64,000 nucleotides of DNA from Paenibacillus tengchongensis (GCF_008973665.1 NZ_WACP01000004.1:124001-188000); one strand, 5' to 3'. Counted from the stretch's first letter, positions 16,866 to 25,305 are shown. A program made the numbers and translations. The notes: generated from the sequence alone by a model not told the origin.

Positions 16866-17747
16866 TTAATATGGAGCTCTTGAGATACATCTGGACAGAG
16901 CCATATTGAGAATATCCTGATCGTATACACGGTATATCCGGTTCTGATCAAGGATCCAATTCGCAAATCCCGTTGCGTTACGGTAGTCCTCAATATCTTC
17001 GGCAACTATACGGAATTCGGCTAATTTTACCAGTATGTCGTATTCATGTTCTGAACATTGAATGCCAAGCTGAGACAGCTGTCTCTGACGAATTCTTCTT
17101 GCGGTGCTGTCTTGTACGAGCCGGTGTTTATTGGAGATTTGGCCTTCGTGAGTCCGGTAAAACAACAGGTTATGAGGAAGGTTTGCAAATTGCGCGCTTG
17201 AAGAAAGCCTGCTCCACAGCTCGTAATCCTCTGCATGAGGATAGTTGTAATCATAACGGATTCCGAGACGCTCTATTGAACTCCGGCGCATCATTACGGA
17301 AGGGTGCAGGAGACAGGAATGAAATAACAGCCAAACCTTAATTTCTTCATGATGCATAGGGTTTAACTTAACCGGCCCAAGGTAATTGGTAGTATATCCC
17401 GTTCCGCAAATATCGATATGGGGATTCTGATCCATAAAATAAGCCTGCACTTCCAGGCGGTTCAGTGCTGAGGCATCATCGCTGTCCATACGGGCGATAT
17501 ACTCCCCCTGGGACCAATCGAGTCCTTGATTCAGCGAAGCCACAATCCCCAAATTTACGGAATGAAATATTTTCTTGACTCTAGTATCTTGTATTTCATG
17601 TATGATTCCCGCCGATCCGTCAGTGGAACCGTCATCAATGATGATCAGCTCCAAATCGCTGAACGTCTGCCACAAAATGGTATTGATGGCTTCCTGTAAA
17701 TACATAGCGTTATTGTAGACCGGCATTATTACAGAAATTCTGGGCAC
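16866..17747 (-). CDS. family 2 glycosyltransferase
   Basis: This is a 293-residue inverting GT-A glycosyltransferase. It starts with ISVIMPVYNN, followed by IIIDDGSTDGS and the metal/nucleotide-binding ARMDSDD. The C-terminal part lacks membrane helices. The first half resembles WaaV/WcaA-type enzymes of cell-surface polysaccharide synthesis; acceptor and sugar are unknown. The GTG start at 17747 follows AGGAGG by 8 bases. It is isolated, without other polysaccharide genes, and its lower GC than its neighbours suggests acquisition. Confidence 0.88.
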   Translation of the reverse strand: MPRISVIMPVYNNAMYLQEAINTILWQTFSDLELIIIDDGSTDGSAGIIHEIQDTRVKKIFHSVNLGIVASLNQGLDWSQGEYIARMDSDDASALNRLEVQAYFMDQNPHIDICGTGYTTNYLGPVKLNPMHHEEIKVWLLFHSCLLHPSVMMRRSSIERLGIRYDYNYPHAEDYELWSRLSSSAQFANLPHNLLFYRTHEGQISNKHRLVQDSTARRIRQRQLSQLGIQCSEHEYDILVKLAEFRIVAEDIEDYRNATGFANWILDQNRIYRVYDQDILNMALSRCISRAPY

Positions 17748-17994
17748 CAGGCATTCCTCCTAGATACTTGTCTCTTGATACACATTATGAGGAGTAAAAT
17801 TAACTTGCAACCGAAAACCGGAAAAAAGGCCTTTCTCCAAAAAAGGAACAGAAGCAGAGACAGAAGCAGCATAAACGGACCTCTTCGGCAGGCACAGCAA
17901 TTAGCAATTCTCCGCTCAAGCCGGGTCTTTTTTAATTGCAGGGAAATATAATGTATCTAATACATATATCTGAATTCGATGGGGGAGTGCAGAC

Positions 17995-18390
17995 ATGGAA
18001 TTGCGGGATATAATGGTGCTGCTCATATCGGGAGGCTTTGGCGGCGTTCTTTCAGGGCTGTATCTGAACGATGGCAACTGGGTATCGCCGGCCAAGATTG
18101 AAATTGACACGCTGCATGTAAAGAGGAATATATATAATTTAGGGATCTATTCGGACATCCTGTTGGGTATGGGGGCCGGACTCATTGCTGCGTTACCCTT
18201 GGGGCTGGAGTACCCGAAATATATTTATGTAGCGATGCTGGGAGGTTTTGGCGGCGGCAGCTTCATCGCGAAACAAGCCAAAATGACCCTGGATGCCAAG
18301 CTGAAGACCCATGAAGAATTGCCTGAACTGTCAGCAAACAGCGAAATCGAGGTCGAAATCACTCAGGAGAACGGGAGTGAGGCAAAATGA
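17995..18390 (+). CDS. small membrane protein, possibly DUF4257-like
   Basis: The 131-residue protein has two or three glycine-rich hydrophobic segments: ISGGFGGVLSGLYL near the N-terminus, then LGMGAGLIAALPLGL and VAMLGGFGGGSFIA. An acidic cytoplasmic tail (HEELPELSANSEIEVEITQE) follows. The repeated GGFGG motif suggests close helix packing. The family name is a guess from overall appearance. A possible promoter, TTGCAG with TAATAC 16 bases later, lies in the 250-base gap upstream. It overlaps the next small gene by 4 bases (ATGA). Confidence 0.6.
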   Translation: MELRDIMVLLISGGFGGVLSGLYLNDGNWVSPAKIEIDTLHVKRNIYNLGIYSDILLGMGAGLIAALPLGLEYPKYIYVAMLGGFGGGSFIAKQAKMTLDAKLKTHEELPELSANSEIEVEITQENGSEAK

Positions 18391-18575
18391 AAAATAAGAT
18401 CATCCTGACCCAATCCGAGCTGAACGAATATAACCGGCTAAAGACTAAAATCAAGCTGGCCAGAACGACGACAGAGGTCTCTGCCTACAGCACTCAAGCC
18501 AAGGAGATTTTGGATACAGGCCGCAAAAGATACATCTCACAGCTGGAAAATAAGCGTATCACATTTCTTTCTTAA
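18387..18575 (+). CDS. hypothetical small protein
   Basis: A 62-residue, strongly basic, helix-prone protein (ILTQSELNEYNRLKTKIKLA). It shares the ATGA overlap with the upstream membrane-protein gene and is followed by a good terminator, so the two form a short operon. No family recognised; codon use looks ordinary. Confidence 0.55.
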   Translation: MKNKIILTQSELNEYNRLKTKIKLARTTTEVSAYSTQAKEILDTGRKRYISQLENKRITFLS

Positions 18576-18626
18576 ACAGGTCCTTGCAGCGATTTCACTC
18601 TAAGCATTTATTAAACCAGAAGAAAT

Positions 18627-18664
18627 AACCCGCCGTGCTTTTTGCGTGACGGGTTCGTTTTTTT
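18627..18664 (+). terminator. Rho-independent terminator
   Basis: AACCCGCCGTGC pairs imperfectly with GCGTGACGGGTT around a TTTTT loop, followed by CG and a run of eight T (18657-18664). It closes the two-gene unit 17995-18575. Confidence 0.75.
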
Positions 18665-18671
18665 CTATCTG

Positions 18672-18940
18672 CTATAGCAGCTTTGTAAAATACTTGGGAG
18701 ATTCTGAATAACCCTGCCGATTATAAAATCGGTGTGCGTCAATTCTTCTCAAATGGCAATGAACCTGGATGTTGCCGCAGTTTCTTCTTCTGGCAGCCCT
18801 GCTTGCATACTCTTCAATTTGCTGCCCGGTTCCCTTGCTTCTAACCGTAGAATCGACGATGAGGTAACTTATGCAGGCAATATCTCCTGCGAGAGAGCAA
18901 GCTGGGCCTCCCCATCCTCAGCCGTTGCTTGTCTAAACAT
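18672..18940 (-). pseudogene. decayed GNAT acetyltransferase gene
   Basis: A good ribosome-binding site (AAGGAGT) and ATG at 18940 begin MFRQATAEDGEAQLALSQE, a typical GNAT N-terminus, but the frame stops after 23 codons. In another frame the sequence continues with the GNAT acetyl-CoA region SYLIVDSTVRSKGTGQQIEE and ends in the classic AHRFYNRQGYSESPKYFTKLL before a TAG at 18674. The usual length between the two parts is about 50 residues greater than what remains, so an internal deletion with a frameshift has removed the middle. The gene cannot make an active enzyme. Confidence 0.75.
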
Positions 18941-19009
18941 GCGTACACTCCTTAACTATATCCTCTTAAAAAAGACATGTCCAGAACCACCATGGTTCAT
19001 TTTTTCCGT

Positions 19010-19025
19010 TGGCTGGTACTTGGCA
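19010..19025 (+). promoter_or_regulatory. candidate sigma-54 (SigL) -24/-12 element before the bkd cluster
   Basis: TGGCTGGTACTTGGCA has GG and GC at the 12-base distance required for -24/-12 promoters and lies about 130 bases upstream of lpdV. The B. subtilis bkd operon is transcribed by SigL with BkdR. Several consensus positions deviate and no bkdR gene is in this window, so the call is weak. Confidence 0.3.
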
Positions 19026-19152
19026 GTAACTCTGTTAAGCAGTATTTCTTTGCTCAGATATGACGTTTATTAGTTTTGAATTAGGTCCGGAAGGGAGTAC
19101 AATATAATAGGTTATGCCCAACTTGTGAAGTACGGACTGGAGGATACATATT

Positions 19153-20574
19153 ATGACGATTTCTTGTGACGTGGCGGTCTTGGGAGGCGGCACCGGCGGC
19201 TATGTGGCGGCGATCCGCGCGGCCCAGCTCGGCAAGTCTGTCGTTGTTATCGAGCAGGACAAGCTCGGCGGCACCTGCCTGCACCGCGGCTGCATTCCAA
19301 GCAAGTCGCTGCTGCGCAGTGCGGAAGTATACGCTGAAATGAATGAGAGCGAGAATTACGGAATAGAGACCGACGGGGTACGGCTGGTGTTCCCCAAGGT
19401 ACAGCGCCGGAAGGAAGCGGTGGTTGAGCAGCTTCACCAGGGCGTGCAATATTTGATGCGCAAAAATAAAATCCAGGTCCTGAAGGGCAAAGGGCGGATT
19501 ATCGGCCCTTCGATCTTCTCGCCGCGCAGCGGCGCTGTGGCAGTGGAGCTGGAGGACGGGGAGATGGAAACCGTTGTCCCCGCCCATCTGATCATTGCCA
19601 CAGGCTCGCGTCCGCGCGTGCTGCCGGGCCTTGCGCCGGATGGCCAGGCTATCCTGAGCAGTGAAGAGGCACTCACGCTGGAGGAGCTGCCGGCGTCGAT
19701 GATCATTGTCGGCGGCGGAGTCATCGGCGTGGAATGGGCCTCGATGCTCGCTGACTTCGGCGTACAGGTTACTGTGGTGGAAGCTGCCGGGCAGCTGCTG
19801 CCGCAGGAGGATGAAGAAGTGGCCCGCGAGCTTCAGCGGCTGCTGAAGAAACGCGGCGTCAAGATCCTGACCGGCACGCTGGTCGATGCGGAGAGCTGCC
19901 GGGTGACGGCTGCGGGTGTCACTATCGGCGCCCGCAAAGGAGACAAGCTGGAACAGCTGTCTGCGGAGAAGCTGCTTGTATCGGTTGGCCGGGTAGCCAA
20001 TGTTGAGAACATTGGGCTGGAGAATACCGACATCCGCTTTGACAAAGGCGTGATTGAGGTGAACGCTAATATGCAGACCGGCGAGCCGCATATTTATGCC
20101 ATCGGCGACTGCATCGGCGGGCTGCAGCTGGCCCACGCCGCCAGCCATGAAGGCATCCGGGCGGTGGAGCATCTGGCCGGTGAGCCGCTGCAGCCGTATC
20201 ACACCCATCTTATTCCGCGCTGCGTTTACACGCGGCCTGAAGTTGCGAGTGTAGGCTACAGCGAGAAGGAAGCAGCGGAAAAGGGCCATGATGTGATTAC
20301 CGGCAAATTCCCGTTCTCGGCCATCGGTAAAGCGGTTGTGCACGGCCTGAAGGACGGTTTTGTCAAAGTGGTGGCTGACAAGACAACCCGCGACATTCTT
20401 GGTGTACAGATGATCGGGCCGCATGTGACCGATCTGATCGGGGAAGCGGCACTGGCCCAGGTGCTCGACGCGACACCGTGGGAGATTGGCGAAGCGATCC
20501 ACGCCCATCCGACGCTTTCAGAGGCGATCGGGGAAGCGATGCTGGCCGTGGACGGCCGCGCAATCGGAATGTAA
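19153..20574 (+). CDS. lpdV: dihydrolipoyl dehydrogenase (E3) of the branched-chain keto-acid dehydrogenase complex
   Basis: E3 reoxidises the dihydrolipoyl groups of E2 with FAD and NAD+. The 473-residue protein has the FAD dinucleotide motif GGGTGGYVAAIRAAQ, the redox-active disulfide in GGTCLHRGCIPSKS, the NAD-binding GGGVIGVEWASMLADFG, and the dimer-interface His-Glu pair in HAHPTLSEAIGEA. It precedes the E1 and E2 genes, as lpdV does in the B. subtilis bkd operon. A hairpin after the gene may partly separate its transcription from bkdAA. Confidence 0.95.
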   Translation: MTISCDVAVLGGGTGGYVAAIRAAQLGKSVVVIEQDKLGGTCLHRGCIPSKSLLRSAEVYAEMNESENYGIETDGVRLVFPKVQRRKEAVVEQLHQGVQYLMRKNKIQVLKGKGRIIGPSIFSPRSGAVAVELEDGEMETVVPAHLIIATGSRPRVLPGLAPDGQAILSSEEALTLEELPASMIIVGGGVIGVEWASMLADFGVQVTVVEAAGQLLPQEDEEVARELQRLLKKRGVKILTGTLVDAESCRVTAAGVTIGARKGDKLEQLSAEKLLVSVGRVANVENIGLENTDIRFDKGVIEVNANMQTGEPHIYAIGDCIGGLQLAHAASHEGIRAVEHLAGEPLQPYHTHLIPRCVYTRPEVASVGYSEKEAAEKGHDVITGKFPFSAIGKAVVHGLKDGFVKVVADKTTRDILGVQMIGPHVTDLIGEAALAQVLDATPWEIGEAIHAHPTLSEAIGEAMLAVDGRAIGM

Positions 20575-20903
20575 CGGACAGACACAGCCGTATAAGAATG
20601 CCGGATTGAGCCAAGGACGGAGGACCCGCCGAAATTGCTCCGCTCCGGCATTTCTTTAGCTTTTCTTTTTGCAAGGAGTTGGCTTATAATGGGGTTAGGT
20701 CTAGTATTAGTACCTGGTTATAAGATCAGGGCAAAGTTTACTGGCAATATGCGGAGATGGGCAGAATTTCTCTCCATACCTTGACCAGTATAGTGAACAG
20801 ATTGGGCAACGTTTGAACGTTGGTACCGGAAACGGATAGAAACAGGGGCCTGCGGCAATGCAGGTTCTGAGAAAAGTACAAAACTTTTAGGAGGTTCTCC
20901 ATT
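20575..20903 (+). other. lpdV-bkdAA intergenic region: hairpin and inverted-repeat operator candidate
   Basis: AATGCCGGA (20597-20605) pairs with TCCGGCATT (20644-20652), followed by TCTTTAGCTTTTCTTTTT, a plausible long-loop terminator. A TATAAT at 20685-20690 without a good -35 and a 16-base inverted repeat CAACGTT-TG-AACGTTG at 20807-20822 follow. The latter could be an operator controlling bkdAA. No coding sequence is apparent. Confidence 0.45.
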
Positions 20904-21935
20904 ATGGAATCCCAAAAGACTGGCGGAACGGTGGACCGGCACAAGCCGCTTGGACTCACTGACGGTCAGGTCATCGATATGTACAGATTTATGCAGATGG
21001 GCCGCAAGTACGATGAGCGCAGTCTGCTGCTGCAGCGCGCCGGCAAGATCAACTTCCATGTCTCCGGCATCGGCCAGGAGGCGGCGCAGGTGGCGGCGGC
21101 TTTTGCGCTGGACCGCGAGCAGGACTATTTTCTCCCTTATTACCGCGACTATGCGTTTGTGCTGTCGGTGGGGATGACAATGCGCGAGCTGATGCTGTCC
21201 GTCTTCGCCAAGGCGGAGGACCCGAACAGCGGCGGGCGGCAGATGCCGGGCCATTTCGGCCATAAGAAGCTGCGGATTGTCACGGGCTCCAGCCCGGTAA
21301 CCACTCAGGTTCCGCATGCGGTCGGGTTTGCGCTGGCTGCCAAGATGCAGAAGAAGCCTTTTGTCTCCTTCGTCACATTTGGCGAGGGCTCGAGCAATCA
21401 GGGGGATTTTCACGAAGCGTGCAATTTTGCCGGGGTCAACAAGCTGCCGGTCATTATTATGTGCGAAAACAACCAGTATGCGATCTCCGTTCCGGTCCAC
21501 AAGCAGCTCGGCGGCAAGGTCAGCGACCGGGCGCTCGGCTACGGCTTCCCTGGTGTCCGGGTGGACGGCAATGATCCGCTGGAAGTATACCGGGTCATGA
21601 AAGAAGCGCGCGAGCGCGCGCTGGCGGGCGAAGGACCGACGCTGATTGAGGCGATGATGTACCGGCTGTCCCCGCACTCGACTTCGGATAATGATCTGGC
21701 GTACCGGACGAAGGAAGAAGTAGACGAGAATTGGAAAAAAGACGGCGTAGCCGCATTCCGCACTTATCTGACGGAGCTGGGGCTGTGGAGCGAGGAGCAG
21801 GAGCGCGATCTGCTGGCTGAGATTAATCTTGAGCTTAAAGAAGCGATTGCGTATGCCGAGAACGCCCCGTTCCCGAAACCGGAGGACACGCTGCTGCATG
21901 TATACAGCGATTCGGCCCGCGAAGGAGGCATATAA
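20904..21935 (+). CDS. bkdAA: branched-chain 2-oxoacid dehydrogenase E1 alpha
   Basis: E1 alpha binds thiamine diphosphate and decarboxylates the branched keto acids made from Val, Leu and Ile, which provides primers for iso/anteiso fatty acids. The 343-residue protein has the ThDP motif GEGSSNQGDFHEACNFAGV ending in ENNQYAIS, and the phosphorylation-loop-like YRLSPHSTSDND. An AGGAGG site precedes the ATG. It is two bases from bkdAB. The lpdV neighbour and bkdB downstream make the branched-chain assignment better than pyruvate dehydrogenase. Confidence 0.93.
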   Translation: MESQKTGGTVDRHKPLGLTDGQVIDMYRFMQMGRKYDERSLLLQRAGKINFHVSGIGQEAAQVAAAFALDREQDYFLPYYRDYAFVLSVGMTMRELMLSVFAKAEDPNSGGRQMPGHFGHKKLRIVTGSSPVTTQVPHAVGFALAAKMQKKPFVSFVTFGEGSSNQGDFHEACNFAGVNKLPVIIMCENNQYAISVPVHKQLGGKVSDRALGYGFPGVRVDGNDPLEVYRVMKEARERALAGEGPTLIEAMMYRLSPHSTSDNDLAYRTKEEVDENWKKDGVAAFRTYLTELGLWSEEQERDLLAEINLELKEAIAYAENAPFPKPEDTLLHVYSDSAREGGI

Positions 21936-21937
21936 CC

Positions 21938-22924
21938 ATGGCGATGATGGAATATATCGATGCCATCCGTTTGGCAATGAAGGAAGAGATGGAGCGCGAC
22001 GATTCGGTGTTCGTGCTTGGTGAGGATGTCGGCGTCAAGGGCGGCGTGTTCACGACGACCAAAGGATTACAGGAGCAGTTCGGCGAAGAGCGTGTAATGG
22101 ATACGCCGCTGGCGGAATCCGCCATTGCCGGTGTGGCCATTGGTGCGGCGATGTACGGAATGAAGCCGATTGCCGAAATGCAGTACTCCGACTTCATGCT
22201 GCCGGCGACCAACCAGATTATCAGCGAAGCGGCCAAAATCCGTTACCGCTCCAATAACGACTGGACCTGTCCGGTAGTGGTGCGTGCGCCGATCGGCGGC
22301 GGGATTTTCGGCGGACTGTATCATTCGCAGTGTCCGGAGTCGATCTTTTTCGGTACGCCGGGACTGAAGATTGTGGCGCCTTACTCGGCCTATGACGCCA
22401 AAGGGCTGCTGAAGGCTGCGGTACGCGACCCGGATCCGGTGCTGTTCTTCGAGAACAAGAAATGCTACAAGCTGATCAAGGAGGATGTGCCGGACACCGA
22501 CTATATCGTGCCGATCGGCGAAGCGAACCTGCTGCGTGAGGGCAGCGATATCACGGTGATCGGTTACAGCTTGCCGCTGCATTTTGCAATGCAGGCGGCG
22601 GAGGAGCTGGAGCGCGAGCAGGGCATTACCGCGCATATCCTTGATCTGCGCACGCTGCAGCCGCTGGATCAGAATGCGATCCTTGCGGCGGCGCGCCAGA
22701 CCGGCAAGGTGCTGATTGTCCACGAGGACAACAAGACCGGCGGCGTCGGCGCCGAGGTGGCGGCGATCATCGCCGAGCATTGCCTGTTCGAGCTGGACGC
22801 GCCGATCTTCCGGCTGTGCGGCCCCGATGTGCCGGCGATGCCGATCAGCCCGCCGATGGAGAAGTTCTTCATGCTCAGCAAAGACAAGCTGAAGGCGGAA
22901 ATGCTGCGGCTGGCGGAGTACTGA
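21938..22924 (+). CDS. bkdAB: branched-chain 2-oxoacid dehydrogenase E1 beta
   Basis: The 328-residue beta subunit completes the alpha2beta2 E1 heterotetramer. Typical motifs are LGEDVGVKGGVFTTTKGL near residue 28, DTPLAESAIAGVAIGAA, and the C-terminal transketolase domain with VHEDNKTGGVGAEVAA. AAGGAGG lies 9 bases before the ATG. In contrast to most such operons the next gene, E2, is 581 bases away, separated by a block of repeats. Confidence 0.94.
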   Translation: MAMMEYIDAIRLAMKEEMERDDSVFVLGEDVGVKGGVFTTTKGLQEQFGEERVMDTPLAESAIAGVAIGAAMYGMKPIAEMQYSDFMLPATNQIISEAAKIRYRSNNDWTCPVVVRAPIGGGIFGGLYHSQCPESIFFGTPGLKIVAPYSAYDAKGLLKAAVRDPDPVLFFENKKCYKLIKEDVPDTDYIVPIGEANLLREGSDITVIGYSLPLHFAMQAAEELEREQGITAHILDLRTLQPLDQNAILAAARQTGKVLIVHEDNKTGGVGAEVAAIIAEHCLFELDAPIFRLCGPDVPAMPISPPMEKFFMLSKDKLKAEMLRLAEY

Positions 22925-23034
22925 GGCTGAACGGAAAGTTAGCCAAGACTGGCTGAAGCTTAAACGATGACAGCTTTTCATGAAGTTGCTTGATTATAGT
23001 GAATCATCCGGTTGCATATGGGTCGGCGGGGATG

Positions 23035-23234
23035 GAACTAATTCGATTTCCGCCAACTAATTATGGACTATACCCTGTATTTGCAGATTTAGGTGGATAA
23101 CTGCCACTTAAATCTGCCGATATTGCCGTTTCGCAACGAAACAGCCTGAATTAAGTGGCAGAAATCGAATTAGTTCTTCTGAAATCAGGAATACGCTTGA
23201 ATTAGATGGACGAAATCGACTTAGGCCAATGGCC
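23035..23234. repeat. complex intergenic repeat element with inverted ends
   Basis: The 20-mers at 23035-23054 and 23157-23176 are inverted copies with one mismatch (GAACTAATTCGATTTCCGCC type). Between them are two smaller dyads: GCAGATTTAGGTGG...CCACTTAAATCTGC (23082-23117) and GTTTCGCAACGAAAC (about 23128-23142). An imperfect direct copy of the right part (GAATTAAGTGGCAGAAATCG-type) recurs 51 bases later at about 23197-23224, ending in the palindrome GGCCAATGGCC. The structure is that of a REP/MITE-like non-coding element; bases 22925-23034 show nothing further. Confidence 0.7.
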
Positions 23235-23302
23235 GATCCCGAAGCGTCTGAAAAAAACGGACAGCTGCCTGTGGAAACAATCGATTTGGCGCTTTTCAGA
23301 TA

Positions 23303-23488
23303 AAAGCGGATGCTTCCGAAGCAAGTTTATCCGAAGTAACTCATAGACGCTTATGCTAACAAACAAAGCGGATGCTTCCGAAGCAAGTTTGTCTGAAGTA
23401 ACTCATAGACGCTTATGCTAACAAACAAAGCGGATGCTTCCGAAGCAAGTTTGTCCGAAGTAACTCATAGACGCTTATGCTAACAAAC
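23303..23488 (+). repeat. three tandem 62-bp repeats upstream of bkdB
   Basis: Units begin AAAGCGGATGCTTCCGAAGC at 23303, 23365 and 23427 and differ at only about two positions (ATCC, GTCT or GTCC after AAGTTT). Each contains a small hairpin TGCTTCCGAAGCA and a longer dyad from GTTTGT to ACAAAC. The last unit ends 10 bases before the bkdB ribosome-binding site, so the array lies in the bkdB leader. Confidence 0.9.
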
Positions 23489-23505
23489 TTTTAAGGAGTG
23501 ACATT

Positions 23506-24984
23506 ATGTCTGACCATACCAAGCTGACGGATGTGACGATGCCGCAGCTGGCGGAATCGCTGGTGTCGGCGACGATCGGAAAGTGGCTGAAGCAGCCGGG
23601 CGACCGGGTGGATCAGTATGAGCCGCTGTGCGATCTGATTACGGATAAAGTCAACGCGGAGCTGCCTTCCACCGTGGAGGGCACGCTGGTGGAGCTCCTG
23701 GCCGAGGAAGGCCAGGTCGTCAGCGTCGGCGAGGTGATCGCCCGCATCGCCGAAGATGTGCCGGCGGGTGCCCCGGCGCCGGCTGAACCTGCTGCTGCGG
23801 CCGTTCCGCCGCAGCAGGCCACCGGCGCTGCGCCAGGCAGCAGCGCCGCCGCACACCCGGCGCGGGCCGCAGCCCCGGCGCCGGCCTTTGACGCGAGCGC
23901 GCCGATGCGCTCGCGCTACTCGCCCGCCGTGCAGACGCTGGCCGCGCAGCACGGCATTGACCTGACGGCCGTGCCGGGCACCGGCCTGGGCGGCCGCATC
24001 ACACGCAAGGATGTGCTGGCGTTCCTGGAGCGCGGCGCCGCCGCTGCTCCTGCGCCTGCCGCATCCGCGCCTGCCCCGGCAGCCGCGCAGCCTGCGGCAC
24101 CAGCTGCAGCTGCGCAGCCTGAAGCAGCGGCATTTGCGCAGCCGCCTGCCCCGGTGGCCCAGGCCGGCTATGCCGCGCCAGGCCAGGCTCCTGCCGCAGC
24201 GCCGGAGCCGGTGCGCCACTCCGGCCTGCACCTGAGTGAATCGCCGCGGATCCCGACGATTGAAGTCGAGGGCGGTCCCGGCGGCAGCTCCGAGTATCTG
24301 ATCGACGTGACGCCAATCCGCAACACCATTGCAACGCGCATGCGCCAGAGTGTCTCGGAGATTCCGCATGCCTGGACGATGATTGAGGTCGATGTAACCA
24401 ATCTCGTGAGCCTGCGCAACAAGCTCAAGGATGAATTCAAACGCAAGGAAGGCATCAACCTGACCTATCTGGCCTTCCTGATGAAGGCCGTCGTCAGCGC
24501 GATCAAGGATTATCCGATCATGAATTCTGTCTGGGCCGTCGACAAAATCATCGTGAAACGTGACATCAACATCTCGCTGGCCGTAGGCACCGAGGATTCT
24601 GTGCTGACGCCGGTAATTAAGCGCGCCGACCAGAAGAATGTCGCCGGACTGGCCCGTGAAATCGATGAATTGGCCCAGAAGACCCGCGAAGGCAAGCTGC
24701 GTCTTGACGATATGCAGGGCGGAACCTTTACCGTCAACAATACAGGTTCCTTCGGCTCGATTCTGTCCTATCCGATTATCAACTATCCGCAGGCGGCGAT
24801 TCTGACCTTCGAGTCGATCGTGAAGCGGCCGGTGGTCATCAATGACATGCTAGCCGTCCGTTCCATGGCGAATATCTGTCTCTCGCTCGACCACCGGATT
24901 CTGGACGGGGTCATCTGCGGGCGTTTCCTGCAGCGGGTGAAGGATAACGTGGAAAGCTACACGCCGGATACCAAGCTATACTAA
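23506..24984 (+). CDS. bkdB: branched-chain 2-oxoacid dehydrogenase E2 (dihydrolipoamide acyltransferase)
   Basis: E2 is the structural core of the complex and transfers acyl groups to CoA. The 492-residue protein has a single lipoyl domain with the lipoylated K48 in ITDKVNAE, a linker, the E1/E3-binding domain (YSPAVQTLAAQHGIDL...GGRITRKDVLAFL, about residues 130-170), a long Ala/Pro-rich linker and the catalytic domain ending in SLDHRILDGVICGRFL with the HxxxDG motif. TAAGGAGTG precedes the ATG. The linker of about 75 residues is longer than in B. subtilis BkdB, which has 424 residues. Confidence 0.95.
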   Translation: MSDHTKLTDVTMPQLAESLVSATIGKWLKQPGDRVDQYEPLCDLITDKVNAELPSTVEGTLVELLAEEGQVVSVGEVIARIAEDVPAGAPAPAEPAAAAVPPQQATGAAPGSSAAAHPARAAAPAPAFDASAPMRSRYSPAVQTLAAQHGIDLTAVPGTGLGGRITRKDVLAFLERGAAAAPAPAASAPAPAAAQPAAPAAAAQPEAAAFAQPPAPVAQAGYAAPGQAPAAAPEPVRHSGLHLSESPRIPTIEVEGGPGGSSEYLIDVTPIRNTIATRMRQSVSEIPHAWTMIEVDVTNLVSLRNKLKDEFKRKEGINLTYLAFLMKAVVSAIKDYPIMNSVWAVDKIIVKRDINISLAVGTEDSVLTPVIKRADQKNVAGLAREIDELAQKTREGKLRLDDMQGGTFTVNNTGSFGSILSYPIINYPQAAILTFESIVKRPVVINDMLAVRSMANICLSLDHRILDGVICGRFLQRVKDNVESYTPDTKLY

Positions 24985-25005
24985 TTACAACCTGCAACTA
25001 CATTA

Positions 25006-25057
25006 CCTCTCCCCGGCCGCCGCAGGAAGGCAGTCCGTTGGTTACGGCGGGGAGAGG
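25006..25057 (+). terminator. hairpin after bkdB
   Basis: CCTCTCCCC (25006-25014) pairs with GGGGAGAGG (25049-25057), with further GCCGCCG...CGGC pairing inside. It lacks a T-run, so it is either an inefficient terminator or a 3'-end stabilising structure. Confidence 0.45.
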
Positions 25058-25203
25058 CCCTACATATCTTAAGCCGCATCGCTTCTTGGCTATATCTGCA
25101 CCAGAACATTAGCTATAATAAGTCCAACCGTTAGCAATAATATACTGAACGCCAAACAGCGCCCGGGGAACCCGGACGCCATAAACCGTATATTGCAAGC
25201 CGC

Positions 25204-25305
25204 TTAACCGAGCAGGAACGGCTCGATAACCATCAGCAGCGTAGAGGCGACCATTGCGATCAGCATGAGATAGATAACGATGCGGAACCATTTTTGACGA
25301 TTCAT
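25204..25305 (-). CDS. prli42: stressosome-associated membrane miniprotein Prli42
   Basis: The 33-residue protein MNRQKWFRIVIYLMLIAMVA...EPFLLG has a basic N-terminus, a single transmembrane helix and a short outer tail. The [F/V]R[I/V]V[I/V]YLMLxAMxASTLL core matches Prli42 of Listeria, a membrane anchor for the stressosome protein RsbR. AAAGGAG lies 7 bases before the ATG. It stands alone between bkdB and the M20 peptidase gene, on the opposite strand. The stressosome link is known from Listeria; whether it holds here is inference. Confidence 0.8.
   Translation of the reverse strand: MNRQKWFRIVIYLMLIAMVASTLLMVIEPFLLG

Noticed and set aside
18732..19073. Plus-strand ORF of 113 codons between the small-membrane-protein operon and lpdV
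   Set aside because: It runs antisense over the decayed GNAT gene, starts with GTG without a ribosome-binding site and has no protein-like pattern; the minus-strand reading explains the sequence.
19081..20508. Minus-strand ORF of 475 codons opposite lpdV
   Set aside because: Shadow frame of lpdV caused by codon bias; no ribosome-binding site and no motifs.
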